64,000 nucleotides of DNA, from the NCBI GenBank assembly GCA_030280995.1, contig JASXTE010000002.1, positions 5,019,683 to 5,083,682 on the forward strand, given 5' to 3'. The stretch comes from Hemileia vastatrix (taxonomy: Eukaryota > Basidiomycota > Pucciniomycetes > Pucciniales > Zaghouaniaceae). Each line of letters starts with the position of its first letter. The stretch's first letter is position 1. Shown here one piece after another: positions 1-10,489 of this stretch. A program made the position numbers and the translations under genes. The notes beneath the pieces were generated by a model, which was given only the letters and a program-made list of their open reading frames with translations, did no database searches and had not been told where the DNA came from.

Positions 1-169
1 TCCCCAGTCTTCTTCTTAGAATAAAGAGGTGAAACAAGTTCTGGGAGAAAGTCAACTGATGATAACAGAACATCAGAAGACTCCCCAGTCTGCTTCTTAG
101 AATAAAGAGGAAAAATCAGTTCTAGGAGAAAGTCAACTGATGATAAAAGAACATCAGAATACTCCCCAG
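1..169. repeat. Tandem repeat, 81 bp period, about 2.1 copies
   Basis: Two successive units (1-81 and 82-162) both begin with TCCCCAGTCT and run through a shared AGAAAGTCAACTGATGATAA core. A partial third unit starts at 163. Units differ at only a few bases. The array may continue left of the window. No coding potential was seen. Confidence 0.9.
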
Positions 170-311
170 GATTGGGCCCTGACCTCTGGAGGGTCCAGGG
201 CGCAAATACTTTAGTGCTGTTGTTCCCTTCCCTTCCCAAATCAACCTTCTTCTCCCTCCAGTCAATTTATGGGTTATATTGGTCCAGCCATGTCATCCCC
301 AGTACCATGTT
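170..311. other. Short spacer, nothing recognised
   Basis: Sequence between the tandem repeat and the retroelement fragment. No gene, repeat or regulatory motif could be supported. Confidence 0.5.
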
Positions 312-835
312 TTACAATTCCATCAGGTATTTTTCATATTCCTTGCATTGAGACTCCTTTCCATAACACAAGAATCTACAAAAAACCTTCTCTTTTACTT
401 CTCCTCCCCCACCTGGTGATTTGTCAATTATACTTAGATGCCTGGGGTGGTCCACTTTTTTTTTCTTTATATTCCTCTTTAAAAATTTATTTAAAGTAAA
501 ACGGTCTGTGTATCCACAGTTCAGAAGGGCTTGTACATTTGTAGTGGCATAAAGGGTCATTAAAGGCAAGTTCATTATAATATGTTTATCATTTACTTCA
601 AGTGGGTTATATGCTGATAATTCTACTACCAAATCTAAATTATCCTTTCCCTCTAATATTCTCAAGGAGGGCACAAATTTAACTCCCAAGTGCTGTTTTT
701 CACCTTCCATTTCACTAACTCTTATTTTCACTCAACACTCCCTTTTCAAGTGACCACTACTTTGACACCTTAGATACAAACCTTTTCTCATGCATCTTTG
801 GTATTCTTTATCTGAAAGCCTTCTCCTCCTACCAG
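312..835 (-). pseudogene. Ty3/gypsy gag zinc knuckle plus retropepsin fragment (decayed)
   Basis: Read on the minus strand, the upstream end (about 835-735) gives an Arg-rich run followed by RCMRKGLYLRCQSSGHLKREC-like sequence. This is a CCHC gag zinc knuckle whose first knuckle cysteine has become Tyr. A TGA stop at 734-732 follows directly. The same frame then continues for 139 residues, including VQALLNCGYTDRFTLNKFL. That resembles a retropepsin active-site segment (ALLDCGATD) in which the catalytic Asp is Asn. It is the 3' continuation of the gag pieces at 2431-2135 and 22834-22336, so one old element has been split by later insertions. Not functional. Confidence 0.65.
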
Positions 836-905
836 TGCAATTTGCATTTTCAGCATCAATATCCAAATAATTTAGTTCTCAATGTAGAAAGACTCTTACA
901 GTTGC

Positions 906-2134
906 CTTGCTGTAAGCAGAATTCAAGGGAGTTGGATAAACAGAAGAAACCCCTGTCCCTTTAAGTAAAATATGGGTTCACCATTAACTAATCTAAAATC
1001 TCTACTTGATAAAGAATGACAAGTTGACCAATTAAGAATAAAGGTATAGAGATGTTTAATTGGTGTTCTTGAATATTAGATGAAGAAATACAACAAAAAA
1101 CACCACAAAAAAATAAGTGGCACCTGCTAGTGTGCTCATTTATCAGTGCACAGTCATTCCAGTAGAATTAAAGCTGAGCTGAAATTTAGTTAATTCAAAG
1201 ATAGGTATTGGAACCTGTTATCAGGTGCCCATGTTTTTTTCTGGTGAAAGTTGTACTTAGAAAAGTTATTTAATTAATTGAATATTTATGTTTTTATGAA
1301 GTTTTTATTTTTGTGAAAAGATTATATAAATGAGTCCCTAAAGTTGAGACTTCTCAAATGATACCTTATAGTATATTTTTGAGAGTTGTGGTGTAATATT
1401 TATGAAGTGTTATATAAAAGTGTTATTTTTATAAGGGTATTACAAATTATGAAATGTTATGTAAAAGAATGTTTGTTGTTGTTATATTTTTTGTTATATG
1501 ATGTATGATAGATTTTTTTCTAAATTTTTCCTCCTTCTAATTTCTATTCTACAGGCTTTATATGCATAGTTAAGTCATGTGCCCTACTTTTCCTGCCAGA
1601 GCATCCCAGAGCTCATACAGAGATCATCCAGAGACCTCTGGAGCTTGTATGGACCTCCAGACTCAATTAGAACCTTAAAAACTTAATAAAAAATCTGCAA
1701 AAATTGAAGATGATAGATCTACCTCTCTTTTAAATCCCAAAGTACATTTTGTAGTCCACACAGCCCTATTCATCTAATTAAAAATTTTCAAAGTTAAGTA
1801 CACTGTGAAAAAAATCATAAATAATAAAAAATATTTTATAAGATTATTAAAAAAATAGTAAAAATAGTAAAAATTCCCAGATAATTTTCAAAGTTTCTTG
1901 AGACTTCTGAGTTTTATTTCCATGAACTTTTAAACCTATACTTTTATTTCTTACCATTAAATAATTGTTATCATCTTGGCTTGTATAATTTACCCATTCA
2001 CACATTATAACCATACATTCCTTTAAAATAAAAATTATATAAAATTAGATTGGCCTTTCCAATATCTGAAATAGCCATTCTGAATCTTCCTCAAAATTGT
2101 TCTGTCTTCTGTACTAATATTTAGACCGCCACAC
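906..2134 (-). repeat. Repeat X, copy 1 (LTR-like, interrupts old gag)
   Basis: The segment 906-1044 recurs almost unchanged at 2432-2560, and 1240-2130 recurs, more diverged, at 21493-22335. Copy 2 becomes continuous when the 18.8 kb gypsy-1 insertion is removed. Both copies start near GCCTTGCTGTAAG and end near TTTAGACYGCCA. Each lies between pieces of one gag gene, so X is an inserted element, most simply a solo LTR. No target-site duplication could be recognised. Copy 1 also holds an extra MITE at 1119-1229. Confidence 0.6.
1119..1229. mobile_element. Short MITE with GGCACCTG termini
   Basis: Begins GGCACCTGCTAG and ends ...TTATCAGGTGCC, an inverted pair. The internal segment (GTGCACAGTC, then AGCTGAGMTRAAA and CAAAGATAGGTATT) recurs at 32115-32290. 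It is absent from repeat X copy 2, so it is an insertion in copy 1. Confidence 0.6.
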
Positions 2135-2431
2135 CAATTACTGGGCCCACTTTATGAGGCATAGTTGCACCACTGACACCTGCCTCTCCCAAAATTCATT
2201 CAATTATTCCTGAACTTGTTATCAATTTAGATGGCCAGCTCCATGAGCTCTTGGGGAGAGTTTGGAAAAGAGTGAATGATTAAGTTATTCCTGATTTTTT
2301 GTGAGAGTCCATTCCAGAAGTGAAACATGAGTACTCCTTCTCCCCATTTTTTGACATAGCTAGTGTGGACCTGGAATTCTGACACATACTCAAAAATTGA
2401 ATGTTCTTGGTGTAATTGATTTAATGCTGTA
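2135..2431 (-). pseudogene. Ty3/gypsy gag, central fragment
   Basis: The minus strand reads LNQLHQEHSIFEYVSEFQ, then a WGEGVLMFHFWNGLSQKIRN segment and PNSPQELMELAI, followed by stops. The order (EY..EF, L...F..GL...IR..L) is the conserved second half of a Ty3/gypsy capsid (Retrotrans_gag) domain. It lies downstream of the N-terminal piece at 22834-22336 and upstream of the zinc knuckle at 835, from which it is separated by repeat X. Several in-frame stops show decay. Confidence 0.65.
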
Positions 2432-2578
2432 GAAAGCCTTGCTGTAAGTAGAATCTAAGGGATTTGGATAAACAAAAGAAAACCCTGTCTCTTAAGTAAA
2501 ATAAAAGTTCAATATTAACTAAGCTAAAACTTCTACTTAATAAGAAATTACAAGTTGACCAATTGTATCTAATGTTTT
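2432..2578 (-). repeat. Repeat X, copy 2, left part
   Basis: Near-identical to 906-1044 (AAGGGATTTGGATAAAC, then ACAAGTTGACCAATT). It continues at 21428 on the far side of gypsy-1; the joined sequence (...AGAGATG...GTGTTCTTCA...) lines up with copy 1. The last five bases, GTTTT (2574-2578), are the target-site duplication of gypsy-1. Confidence 0.7.
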
Positions 2579-3871
2579 TGTCAGGCTGAAGAGCTAATAA
2601 GTGCTCAGAAAAATTTTTGTCTAGAAGTATTCATGGTTCAGTTTGAATATTAGTTGTCCACCAATACAATTTAAAGTAAAATATTATATCAACTCAAATA
2701 TTAGTAACCTGTATATCAAATAATCTCACTAACATAAATATAAAAGGCACTTACCATTGACAGAAAAATAGAATAGGAATTATATTTAAAAGGCTAATAA
2801 TTATAAACAGATAACTATATTATATATAATAAGATTGTGTTGTGTATTGTATAAAATAATTGAATTGAATGACTAAATATCCACCAAAATCCCCCTCTAT
2901 ATATACCCAAAATCCCTGGAGTACATTCCCCTGATTCCCAGACCCATTACACTGCTATCCCCGGCTATTACAGCACTTTGAGGGCGCTCATCTCCCCATG
3001 GCATCCACTTCAAGTAGTTTCACAGGCCCAGTTACCAAGAAAACTTCCTCCTCACAAAAGAAGATACCAGTACACATCATTATAACCCCAAAAGAAGGAA
3101 TAAACCCCAAATAAGAATTTCTGGTGCCCAAAGCACTGATTGTGCATGACTACAAGTAAAGGAATCAATTAAGAATAACCCATAAATGAGCCAAATAAAA
3201 GCCTTATTAAAGGATAACCATAAAAATTACTAATGGAACCAATATAGCTAATTTCCCACACAAAGAATACCATTCCCATGCCCAACCATTGAACCAATAC
3301 CCAGATTCAGAGACCAGAAGAGGCATGGTAAGTGAAAGAGGTTTTCCCATAGCCTTGAAAGGTGGCTGAAAGCGTGAATTCTTGATCTTTTAGGTGTATA
3401 TATGCATTTGAGGTGTGATTGAGACCTTCTGGGCACATATCTTGAGGTAATTGATACTGTCTGTGCATATAATAATGTCTTATGATGTCACCATGTAATT
3501 AATACATTTACTAAGTGAACTTCACCTAATTCTTCAGTGATAACATAAGGGATAATCACACATAAGTTAAGAAATAATGCCAAAATGACTAATTATGTTA
3601 ATAATTCATATTAACATATGGGACTTATGAAGGCAGCATACTACCGCTACAAAATAGCCAATTTTAAGTGAAAAAACCTTAATATTGAAAATTCATATTT
3701 TATGACTTTTTAATATCCTAATATATTTTCCTGATAGGGGGAAATTGAGCTGTCCAAGCGCATTTTTGATACCTTAAAAAAATGTGCATATACCCAGCTT
3801 TTAGTATGAATTTGTAGCACATTTTGCTAGAAATTCATAATAAAGTACAGTTAACAAGTTAAAACCACTTA
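2579..3871 (-). repeat. Gypsy-1 3' LTR, distal part
   Basis: Matches 19888-21170 of the 5' LTR almost throughout, including a C-rich promoter-like stretch (CCCCCTCTATATATACCC near 2890, a TATA motif on the minus strand) and the terminus TGTCAGGCTGAAG. The match breaks at ...CCACTTA where H0 begins; the remaining 250 bp of this LTR lie at 10130-10380. The 62-residue minus ORF at 3436-3248 is not conserved in function and is LTR sequence. Confidence 0.85.
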
Positions 3872-4222
3872 GAGCATCTACCTTCATGTTGATAAATTGG
3901 TTTGGTATGCATATTTTACTGCATTTTGATGTGATCCTTAACCGTTGTTTCATTAAAGGCCTCTATTAGCTAGTGAATTCCGCATGTATTGTAGCCTGTC
4001 AACTGAAGTTACTGAGCTCCTTTTGACCTCATTCAGTAATTCAATATTTTGCCAGCCAATTCTTTTCAGTCCATCTTGTAGCTTCTGAACACTTTGACGT
4101 GTCACTACTTATTGTATAAAAATGTTTTCATATCATAATTCACAACTATTACTACACAACCCTTCTATCTACCCATTTTCCTCATTTCACACCTTGTCCT
4201 AAAACTCCTAAATTAATATAAC

Positions 4223-5039
4223 ATGATGAACTTGTCCAAAGATAAGAAAAAGCAATCCCCTAACTGGAACCACCAAGAAGAAGAGCAGTTAGCTATCTCC
4301 TGGATTCATGTCAGCAAGCAACCAGAATTTGAAACTTACCAATCTGGTGAAACATTTTATAAGAAAATTGAAGCAAATTTCAACCAATTCAGTTCTGTGC
4401 ACTACTGTGACTATGATAAAATCAGAATAAGTTCAGATTCAAGTTATAAAGATATTTTTAAATTATTTTAAACTTACTTTTTTTAATAATATAGATGGCA
4501 GGCTCTCAACATGGCAACCCTTAAGTTCGGCTCTATCTACTACTCAATTGAAAGGAATCCTCCCAGTGGAACCACACCAAGTGACTGGTTACGAACTGCC
4601 TTATCTCTTTATCAAGACCAAAAAAAGTCAGCTTTTAAAAAGTCTTCTGGTTTGGGAGAAGTTAAAGTTTGCTCCAAAGTGGCAAATGGAACCAACCAAG
4701 GTCCCAAATAGTGTAATGGTTGATTTGAGTGGGAAAGAAAGCAATGGGAATGAAGACTTTACTAGTGACCCACCAACACCTTCTCCAGCCTCTAGTGGAT
4801 CTGATGGAATGGAAGAAGATAAATCCTTACTCACATCCCACTTCAATGACCTTTTTGAAAAACATGTAACTGCCATAAGTGACACAAATAGGCTAACTGA
4901 GTCAAGAAACAAACTAACAAGAGAGAATCTTCTATTAAAAAATGATAAAATAAAGATTGAAGAAGAAAGACTAGAAATTGAGAAAAGAAAGCTAGCCATT
5001 GAAGAAAAAAATCTAAATATTAAAGTAAGACAACTGTGA
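4223..5039 (+). CDS. H0 ORF1: SANT/Myb-like (NAM-associated type) accessory protein, disrupted
   Basis: The N-terminal part (from 4223) reads NWNHQEEEQLAISWIHVSKQ...GETFYKKIEANF, a trihelix/SANT-like DNA-binding segment of the kind encoded beside PIF/Harbinger transposases. Coding continues after a presumed short intron ending at TAATATAG (about 4494) with RWQALNMATLKFGSIYYSIE and SGTTPSDWL. It then shifts frame near 4650, where FKKSS is followed in the next frame by LVWEKLKFAPKW. The C-terminal 60 residues (about 4860-5036) form an E/K/R-rich coiled coil. In this superfamily the protein helps bring the transposase to the element ends. The frameshift means the present copy is probably dead. 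The overlapping minus frame at 4628-5062 is a shadow. Confidence 0.65.
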
Positions 5040-5269
5040 CTTTCAGAAAAAAATTGTAGCATAAATGAGGAGAAGTCTGTCAGTGAAATAATGGCTAATG
5101 ATCTTAAATTTTTACACTCAAAAGCAAAAGATTGTTAGACGGCAGATGATTTACTTATTTTACAAAGTATGAAAGCAAAGTTAAAAAATATATGGGTTAG
5201 TAATGATAATTATACCTTTAAATAAAATGAAATAAATGTGTCTTTGTAGATAAATGTTTTTTCATTATA

Positions 5270-5990
5270 AGAAATATATCTAAAATTAATAGTGCACATA
5301 AAAATAGAAGAAAAAATATTATAAGTTTCAAAAGAAATTAATTTATATCTCATAGAGTACTCAAAAACCAATAAGGCTACTAGTATAAAAGAGGAAATGG
5401 ATATTATATTGAAAGATGAAAAAAGATGTGAGAAAAAATGGATGTTTGGAAGAGTGTTTTTATATTCAAATCAGGGTCTGGTGGGGTAGAAAGACATGAC
5501 CAAGCTTTCTCCTTCTTCTGGAATTTTTTTCAGCTGTAAATAATTTGTGGTATTAGCTTGATCCAAGAGTAAAGAATAGGAGATAATGAAAATTAAAAAT
5601 AATAATAATAAATAAATAAGAAAAGGTTGTATATGTACTTTATCAAAAGAGTGTTATTGTTAGGTGAGATTATAAAGCAAGAGATAAGATTAAGCTGATT
5701 TATATTTAATAATTATTATTTTGATGAAATAACATATTTTTTTACTTATATTCAAATAGTTGCATGTAAAAAAATATAAAAAAACTTACCTAACCATAAA
5801 AATAAATTATTTAATGTCTTACAGTCTACTCAAAAGGCAATATGGCTGCTAGTATAAAAGGGGAATTGGATATTATATTTCAAGATGAGAAAAGATGTGA
5901 GCAAAAATGGGCATTTGGAAGAGTGTTTTTATATTCAAATCAGGGTCTGGTCGGATAGAAAGACATTACCAAGCTTTCTCCTTCTTCTTG
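5270..5990 (+). repeat. H0 long inverted repeat, left arm (two tandem sub-units)
   Basis: Holds two direct copies of a unit containing CTAGTATAAAAG..GGATATTATATT and GGAAGAGTGTTTTTATATTC (about 5354-5535 and 5824-5995). The reverse complement of this region makes up 7943-8600. Two near-copies of a TATA-bearing segment followed by GT..AG-like bounds suggest duplicated promoter/leader sequence of the H0 genes. Confidence 0.7.
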
Positions 5991-6174
5991 AATTTTCGTC
6001 AGCTGTAAAAAAATGAGGTTTTAGCTTGAAGCAAGATTAAGAAATAGGAGTTAAGAGAGAATTAAAAATATAGTAGCAAAATTAAAAAAAGAGAGTGAAA
6101 AAAAAATTAAAGTAGCAAAATTTAAAAAAATAAGAGAGTAAAAATAACTAAAGTAGCGAAATTAAAAAAAAGAG

Positions 6175-6738
6175 AGAAAGAAAAAAATTACTCACGTTGA
6201 GGGAAGATTGATTAGTTACACATCCTCTTGGACAAGGATGAACCGGAAATAGTCTATGATTGGATAGAAAAAATACCTCATTCAGGAGTGAAGTATTTTC
6301 TCTATACATCCATAGGCTGTTTCCAGATTTTCCTTTTCAATGAGGATGGGAATGTCAGATTTTTTGGGAAGATTGACTATTTGCACATTCTCTTGGAAAA
6401 GGATGAACCGGAAATAGTCTATGGTTGGATAGAAAAATACCTCATTCAGGAGTGAAGCATTTTCTCTATACATCCATAGTCTGTTTCCGGATTTTACTTG
6501 TCCATGAGGATGGGAATAACAGATTTTTTGGGTGTATCCCACTAGCAGGAAAAATCTGTTATTCCCATCCTCATGGAAAAGAAAAATCCGGAAACATCCT
6601 ATGGATGTATAGAGAAGATATTTCACTCCTGAATGAGGTATTTTTTCTATCCAACCAAAGACTATTGCCGGTTCATCCTTGTCCAAGAGGATGTGCAAAT
6701 AGTCAATCTTCCCTCAATGTGAGTAATTTTTTTCTTTC
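6175..6738. mobile_element. Fold-back (long-TIR) element inside H0
   Basis: An extended palindrome. The left end reads AGAAAGAAAAAAATTACTCAC and the right end GTGAGTAATTTTTTTCTTTC. GAGGGAAGATTGA mirrors TCAATCTTCCCTC, and the centre lies near 6546. The left arm contains an additional direct duplication of ~150 bp (about 6213-6360 and 6367-6530) built on GATGAACCGGAAATAGTCTA. Open frames on both strands across it are by-products of the palindrome, not genes. Confidence 0.75.
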
Positions 6739-7942
6739 TGTCAGCCTGGATATCCCTAGGACTGAGTAAAAAGTACTTATAAGTTATGTTAAACACATGG
6801 AACATACATGGGAGCAATAAATAAGAGTACACAGATAGTATACATAAGTAAATTTATGACAATATACAAAATATGCCATTATAACACCTTATATACATGC
6901 ATATATCCACTTTTTATAAGTCTTATGTACTTAATATTAAGTTGGAATATGTTAGGTTAATCTTAAGAACCTTAAATGTAAGGCTACATAATTTTTAAGT
7001 AGACTTAAAGCTGTTGTTTTCATTTTTTTATGTAAAAAACAAGAAATGTGCTTTGAAATATGTGCTATAAATTTAATAATATTAAAAATGCGCATTGACA
7101 GATCAATTTGTCTTAATTAGGACTATTTATTTGGCTACTCAAATGCATAAAAATAACACTTTTTAAATTTGGTGTTTTTTATGCCAGAAATGGCTTCTGT
7201 GTACTGGCCACATGCTGCCTGCATTTTTCCTGTGTGAAGAGCTTCATTTTTAGAAAAGTTAGATTTTTCACACTATAATTACTCCACATTCTACGCCCAA
7301 TGTGGGGAAACACACCAAAATAGGCGACAGGCGCTTATTTAGTGTCCTAGCTTAATTATAAATGCATTGACTCTCTTTATATGCACTAATTTCATTAATA
7401 ACCTCAATCTTGGTGCTTTAATTCACTACCACACTTAAATTTGCCTAAATTAGTCAAGGATTTACCCATGCAAGCGCCTGCCAAGGACTGCATGTAGTTG
7501 CCCCACATCTCACGCCCTTTTTTGGGTTTTTAGGTGGTTTCTCAGTCAATTTTGGTTATTTTTGAATGGGAATTTCACGTAGTATAATGTCATGATTAGC
7601 CCCAACATTTCTACTGTTAATCCCCCTTATTATTAAATAATAATTAGTCTTAATTTTCCCTTTTTATTCTTTTATTTTAATGTATAATACACATATACTC
7701 TCTTTTTTGCTTATTCTTTATTTTTGATGGATTATTCCTATTACTACAGGATTTTGGCAGGTGATATCATTCTAATTATGTTACTGGTAACTCTTTGTGT
7801 TTCTGTACATGTCTACTAGCTGGAATGAGGCGTCATTAACTGGGTATAGAGCTGGTAAATCAAGGGGGTCATTGGAGAAGTAATTGTGTATAAAAGGAGG
7901 TGGCTTTTGGTCTTGTTATCTACATTCTTTATCATTATCTTT
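6739..7942 (+). mobile_element. Truncated LTR of the gypsy LTR-A family
   Basis: Starts TGTCAGCCTGGATATCCC and follows the ~1.5 kb LTR-A family (compare 14801, 38688, 46807) through the box AATGGCTTCTGTGTACTGGC to the TATA region TATAAAAGGAGG near 7890. It then stops about 300 bp before the expected CTGACA end, where the H0 right arm begins. The 3' truncation implies rearrangement after insertion. No coding sequence. Confidence 0.85.
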
Positions 7943-8600
7943 TCTCATCTTGCAATATAATATCCAATTCCCCTTTTATACTAGTAGCCTTATTGTCTTT
8001 TAAGTAGACTATAAGACATTAAATAATTTACTTTTATGGTTAGGTAAGTTTTTTTATATTTTTTTACATGCAACTATTTAAATATAAGTAAAAAAAATAT
8101 TTTATTTCATTAAAATAATAATTATTAAATATAAATCAGCTAAATATTATCTCTTGCCTTATAATCTCATTTAAAAATAACACTCTTTTTATAAAGTGCG
8201 TATACAACCTTTTCTTATTTATTTATTATTATTGTTTTTAATTTTAATTATCTCCTATTCTTTACTCTTGGCTCAACCTAACACCACAAATTATTTACAG
8301 CCAACAAAAATTCCAGAGCAAAGAGAAAGATTGGATGTGTCTTTCTACCCCACCAGAACCTGATTTGAATATAAAAACACTCTTCCAAATGCCCATTTTT
8401 TCTCACATCATTTCTCATCTTGCAATATAATATTCATTTCCCTTTTTATACTAGTAGCCTTATTGCCTTTTGAGTAGACTATATAACACTAACTATTTTC
8501 TTTCTAAAGGTAAGTTTCTTTTATCTCTATTATTTTATATGTTCTATATCTATATTCATGGTATTAAATTTTATGTGCACCATAAATTTATCACTTACAT
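7943..8600 (-). repeat. H0 long inverted repeat, right arm
   Basis: Reverse complement of 5270-5910: TTTTCTCATCTTGCAATATA, then TACTAGTAGCCTTATTG.CTTTT, twice, in mirror order. Sequence beyond the arm to 8795 (transposase 3' flank) has no recognised gene. Confidence 0.7.
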
Positions 8601-8795
8601 TTCATTTTTTTTACTTCAGATATCCAAAATCCCTCTAGATGCCCAGCTATGTGCTTTAAGGTCTTCTTGAAGCTGGAAGTGTATACTTGAAATAAGTAAC
8701 TCTTGATTACGGCGGATGTAGTTTGATAATGTATTGGAGAGGATCAGATCATTGTGGTTGATAATTATTTGACTGCTGATTGATTAATTTGAAAT

Positions 8796-9892
8796 TTAAG
8801 GATCATTTTCTGACTTAGATTCTATGACCATGTTGTGAAGAATGACACAACATGTCATGACATCTTTTACAGAATTAATGTCCCATAGACGACAAGATTG
8901 GGTGATTATCCCCCAATGGGCTTGCAATACGCCAAAAGCACGCTCAAAATCTTTTTGTGTAGCCTCTTGAAGCTTAGAAAAATATCTACTTGAAGCATCT
9001 TGCGGGTGAGGAACAGTTTTGACCAAAGATGGCCAGGAAGGATATATTCCATCAGCAAGATAGTAGGTATTTGAATATTTGTGTTGGTTAATTTTAAATT
9101 TTATCATATCTTGTGTTCCTGAAAAAAGTTTATCAAAAATACTACTTCTTTGAAGCACATTAATATCATTCAAGGAGCCAGGGGAGCCAAAAAAGCAGTG
9201 CCAGAAACGTAAGCTTTTGCTGGAAAACGCCTCCAAAATCATTGTAGGTGAACCTTCTTTGCCCTGAAACTGACCTGCCCATGCTCCTGGGAAATTTTTC
9301 CAAGCACAATGCATGCCATCAATTGCACCAAGGCATCCTGGGAAACCATGTTCCACATATTCTGGGAGAATAATTTTCTTTTCTTCTTGCGTAGGTTCAC
9401 ATAAGTATTCAGATTTATATAATGTAATAATATCTTTGATAAATATTTTGAGGCATCTTAGTGCTGTAGTTTCACCAATCTGAACATATTCATAAGTGCT
9501 ATCAGCAGAGACTCCATAGGCCAATTGACATAGAACAGAAGTAATTTTTTGTTCTGGTGATAAACCAATTTGGCCACAACAGTCATTTAAAATAACAAAT
9601 TAGAGTCAGAAAAATATTATATGTTAATTGACTTACACTTTTCAAAACCCAAAAGGTATTATGTTCCTGTAAATCTGTAGACAGATTTTGAAATAGTTCT
9701 TTGCTGATTTGGAATCGTTGTTCAAAGAAATGTTTGTTGTATGTACAATTAACATTGAAATAATCTTTCATCAAGCAATGATGTCCTTCAACACAGTCTC
9801 AATTTATTAATTCTTTTTTTAGGCCTTTTGGTATCATATGAGTTTAGCAATTCAGTAAATACAATTATTTCTTCTTTTTGTGAGTAATTCAT
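8796..9892 (-). CDS. H0 transposase, PIF/Harbinger DDE_Tnp_4 (probably pseudogene)
   Basis: Catalyses cut-and-paste excision and integration of H0. The C-terminal exon (9580-8796) carries an apparently intact DDE triad: Asp in GCLGAIDGMHCAW, Asp in YYLADGIYPSW and Glu in DFERAFGVLQAHW. These are diagnostic of HARBI1/ALP1-like nucleases. The region LAYGVSADSTYEYVQIGE is the conserved helix upstream of the catalytic core. The N-terminal part reads MNYSQKEEIIVFTELL from 9892. It then needs a frame change near 9795 to join MKDYFNVNC...FEQRFQISKELFQNL. Another change or a non-canonical intron near 9640 joins WVLKS to NDCCGQIGLSPEQKI. Termination is at 8796. The catalytic domain looks complete; the N-terminal breaks make it uncertain whether the gene can be expressed. 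Confidence 0.8.
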
Positions 9893-10129
9893 CAAGTATG
9901 AGTTGTTCCATCTGAAAAGTTGAGGAGAGTGAAATGAGTAGTGAGAATGCAAGAAAAAAAAGTAGAGTTTAGTGAATGGGCATGTCAACACAAGGGTGAA
10001 AAAATTTTCCCAACGTGTGTTTGCTAACTGAATCTGCATATGAGGGTGTGAAACCTCATTTCAGTAACTATGGATGCAGAAATTATGCAAGTATCTACTG
10101 AAAATTTACTGAAACGGGGGTAGATGCTC

Positions 10130-10380
10130 TTTATAAGTTATATTACCATAACCCTAAGTCCTTAGCACTTATTGGGCTTACACTATACTTAAACTTAAGT
10201 ACTTAAGACTTAATAAAATTACTTCTTTGACCTTTCTAAGGTGTTTTATTATATTATATTGGAGCATTAAAGGTAATTACTTCAGGTATCATTTACTGTT
10301 ACTTTTCCAAATGTTTTAAACATGTGTTCAACATCTTTTGATGCTCCATTTACTCAGTCCTGGGGGAACCAAGGCTGACA
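10130..10380 (-). repeat. Gypsy-1 3' LTR, proximal part
   Basis: Matches 21172-21422 of the 5' LTR, ending AAGGCTGACA at 10380 (TGTCAGCCTT as the LTR start on the minus strand). The rest of the LTR is at 2579-3871. Confidence 0.85.
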
Positions 10381-10410
10381 CTCCCTCACCCCAAAAAAAC
10401 AATAAAAAAA
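10381..10410 (-). other. Polypurine tract of gypsy-1
   Basis: On the minus strand a T-run is followed by TTTTTTTGGGGTGAGGGAG, directly abutting the LTR start TGTCAGCC. It corresponds to TTTTTTTGGGTGGGCAAG in front of the gypsy-2 3' LTR. Primes plus-strand DNA synthesis in Ty3/gypsy elements. Confidence 0.7.
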
Positions 10411-10489
10411 TATTAATTTTTTACATTGGCAGTAGAAAATTATTAAAAAATATGAAATATAAACACTGAAAAAATGTAACAAGGCAGAC

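Larger units (their letters stand above)
3872..10129. mobile_element. H0: PIF/Harbinger transposon inserted in gypsy-1 3' LTR
   Basis: Termini are an inverted pair: GAGCATCTACC at 3872-3882 and GGTAGATGCTC at 10119-10129, with weaker symmetry extending to about 27 bp (..RTAAATT). The intact 5' LTR shows uninterrupted sequence at the corresponding point (CCACTTAATAAGTTATATT), proving insertion. The flanking TTA on the left and TTTA on the right fit the 3 bp TWA duplication usual for Harbinger, with one base ambiguous. It contains a SANT-like ORF (plus) and a DDE transposase (minus), the standard two-gene content of this superfamily. Confidence 0.85.

Noticed and set aside
1..169. CRISPR-like array
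   Set aside because: Contiguous 81 bp units without spacers, in a eukaryotic context: an ordinary tandem repeat.
4628..5062. 144-codon minus ORF opposite H0 ORF1
   Set aside because: Ser/Phe/Leu-rich antisense shadow of the coiled-coil coding strand.
6228..6769. ORFs of 75-138 codons on both strands
   Set aside because: They are generated by the fold-back palindrome; the plus and minus peptides are the same sequence read from the two arms.
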